NCBI GenBank assembly: GCA_900547285.1
Contig: URGF01000106.1
Span: forward strand, 1-6,673
DNA length: 6,673 nt
Origin: an uncultured Collinsella sp.
GTDB lineage: Bacteria; Actinomycetota; Coriobacteriia; Coriobacteriales; Coriobacteriaceae
Direction of reading: 5' to 3'
Part shown: piece after piece, positions 6,522 through 6,673 of the stretch
How the letters are laid out: every line of letters starts with the position of its first letter
Numbering within the stretch: the stretch's first letter is position 1
Notes under the pieces: generated by a model
The model's database searches: none
What the model saw: only the letters and a program-made list of their open reading frames with translations
What the model was told of the DNA's origin: nothing
Program-made: the position numbers and the translations under genes

Positions 6522-6560
6522 GTTAGGTAGTGAAATTGTTTTGTGCCTAACCAATTTAGG
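6522..6560. promoter_or_regulatory. Probable MarR operator: TTAGG palindrome over the -10 box plus a third half-site
   Basis: CCTAA (6546-6550) and TTAGG (6556-6560) form a 15-bp inverted repeat that contains most of the -10 box and reaches the expected transcription start. GTTAGG at 6522-6527 is a further inverted match to CCTAAC at 6546-6551. A dimeric repressor bound here would block RNA polymerase, as in typical MarR autoregulation. The half-site assignment is inference from symmetry and position. Confidence 0.55.
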
Positions 6561-6581
6561 AGCATGAGAAATGAATGTCAA
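6553..6581 (-). promoter_or_regulatory. Sigma-70-type promoter of the MarR-ABC operon
   Basis: On the - strand a perfect -35 box TTGACA (6581-6576) is followed by a 17-bp spacer and TAAATT (6558-6553, four of six matches to the -10 box). Transcription would start near 6546, giving a leader of about 50 bases before the MarR ATG. The surrounding sequence is AT-rich compared with the rest of the window. Confidence 0.75.
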
Positions 6582-6596
6582 GGTACCAAACTAGTG

Positions 6597-6624
6597 GTTA
6601 CGCGGTTTTACCAAACCGCGTAAC
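6597..6624. repeat. Perfect 12-bp hairpin overlapping the stop codon of the right-edge gene
   Basis: GTTACGCGGTTT (6597-6608) pairs perfectly with AAACCGCGTAAC (6613-6624) around a 4-base loop. On the - strand the stem covers the last codons and the stop of the partial gene. Neither side has a clear T-run, so it is not a standard intrinsic terminator. It may still stall polymerase or protect the 3' end, and it would insulate the MarR promoter about 16 bp away. Confidence 0.7.
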
Positions 6625-6673
6625 GGCTCGACGCTGCAAACCCGCCAGAGCGGCAATCTGCCTTTCAACTTCG
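6598..6673 (-). CDS. C-terminal end of an unidentified gene (truncated by window)
   Basis: One - strand frame is open from the window edge to TAA (6600-6598) and encodes 24 residues, EVERQIAALAGLQRRAVTRF and then GKTA. The tail looks like a genuine helical C-terminus (charged and Ala/Leu-rich). Of the other two - strand frames, the one I checked has an early stop. It would be transcribed in the same direction as the MarR operon and end just upstream of its promoter. It is too short to assign a family. Confidence 0.45.
   Translation of the reverse strand, partial: EVERQIAALAGLQRRAVTRFGKTA

Overview
This window looks like a piece of a high-GC chromosome from an actinobacterial gut lineage, most likely Coriobacteriia (Collinsella-like). 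The basis is codon use rich in GC at third positions, strong Shine-Dalgarno sites, and the style of the MarR and paired ABC-exporter proteins. The genus is inferred from protein and sequence style, not from a search.

Layout from left to right. (1) Positions 1-576, + strand, hold the C-terminal part of a LysR-type regulator; its DNA-binding half lies outside the window. (2) A convergent gene at 620-1711, - strand, encodes a membrane-anchored diguanylate cyclase with an extracytoplasmic sensor region and an intact GGDEF active site but no RxxD inhibitory site. (3) Positions 1712-2244 are non-coding. They hold a weak candidate promoter for the cyclase gene and an array of six 15-bp units in strictly alternating orientation, with spacers of 18/14/18/14/18 bp. 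They also hold a strong rho-independent terminator and a large nested hairpin just after the ABC operon. (4) Positions 2245-6497, - strand, form a three-gene operon read right to left: a MarR-family regulator and two half-size ABC exporter subunits, with 8-bp overlaps at both junctions. (5) Positions 6498-6597 hold a good sigma-70-type promoter whose -10 lies inside a TTAGG palindrome, a probable MarR operator. (6) The right edge holds the last 24 codons of another - strand gene, with a perfect 12-bp hairpin over its stop codon.

How it works together: the two ABC proteins look like one asymmetric heterodimeric exporter. The promoter-proximal subunit has a degenerate ATPase site (Asp for the catalytic Glu, Gln for the switch His); the second subunit has the intact catalytic residues. 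The MarR protein probably represses its own operon through the operator over the -10 box, released by a ligand that the exporter may remove. The substrate cannot be read from sequence. The cyclase and LysR genes show no evident link to this operon.

The most unusual feature is the alternating inverted-repeat array at 1902-2073. It is neither coding nor a standard terminator, and could be a BIME-like repeat or a phased set of protein-binding sites. I did not see a clearly new multi-gene system.
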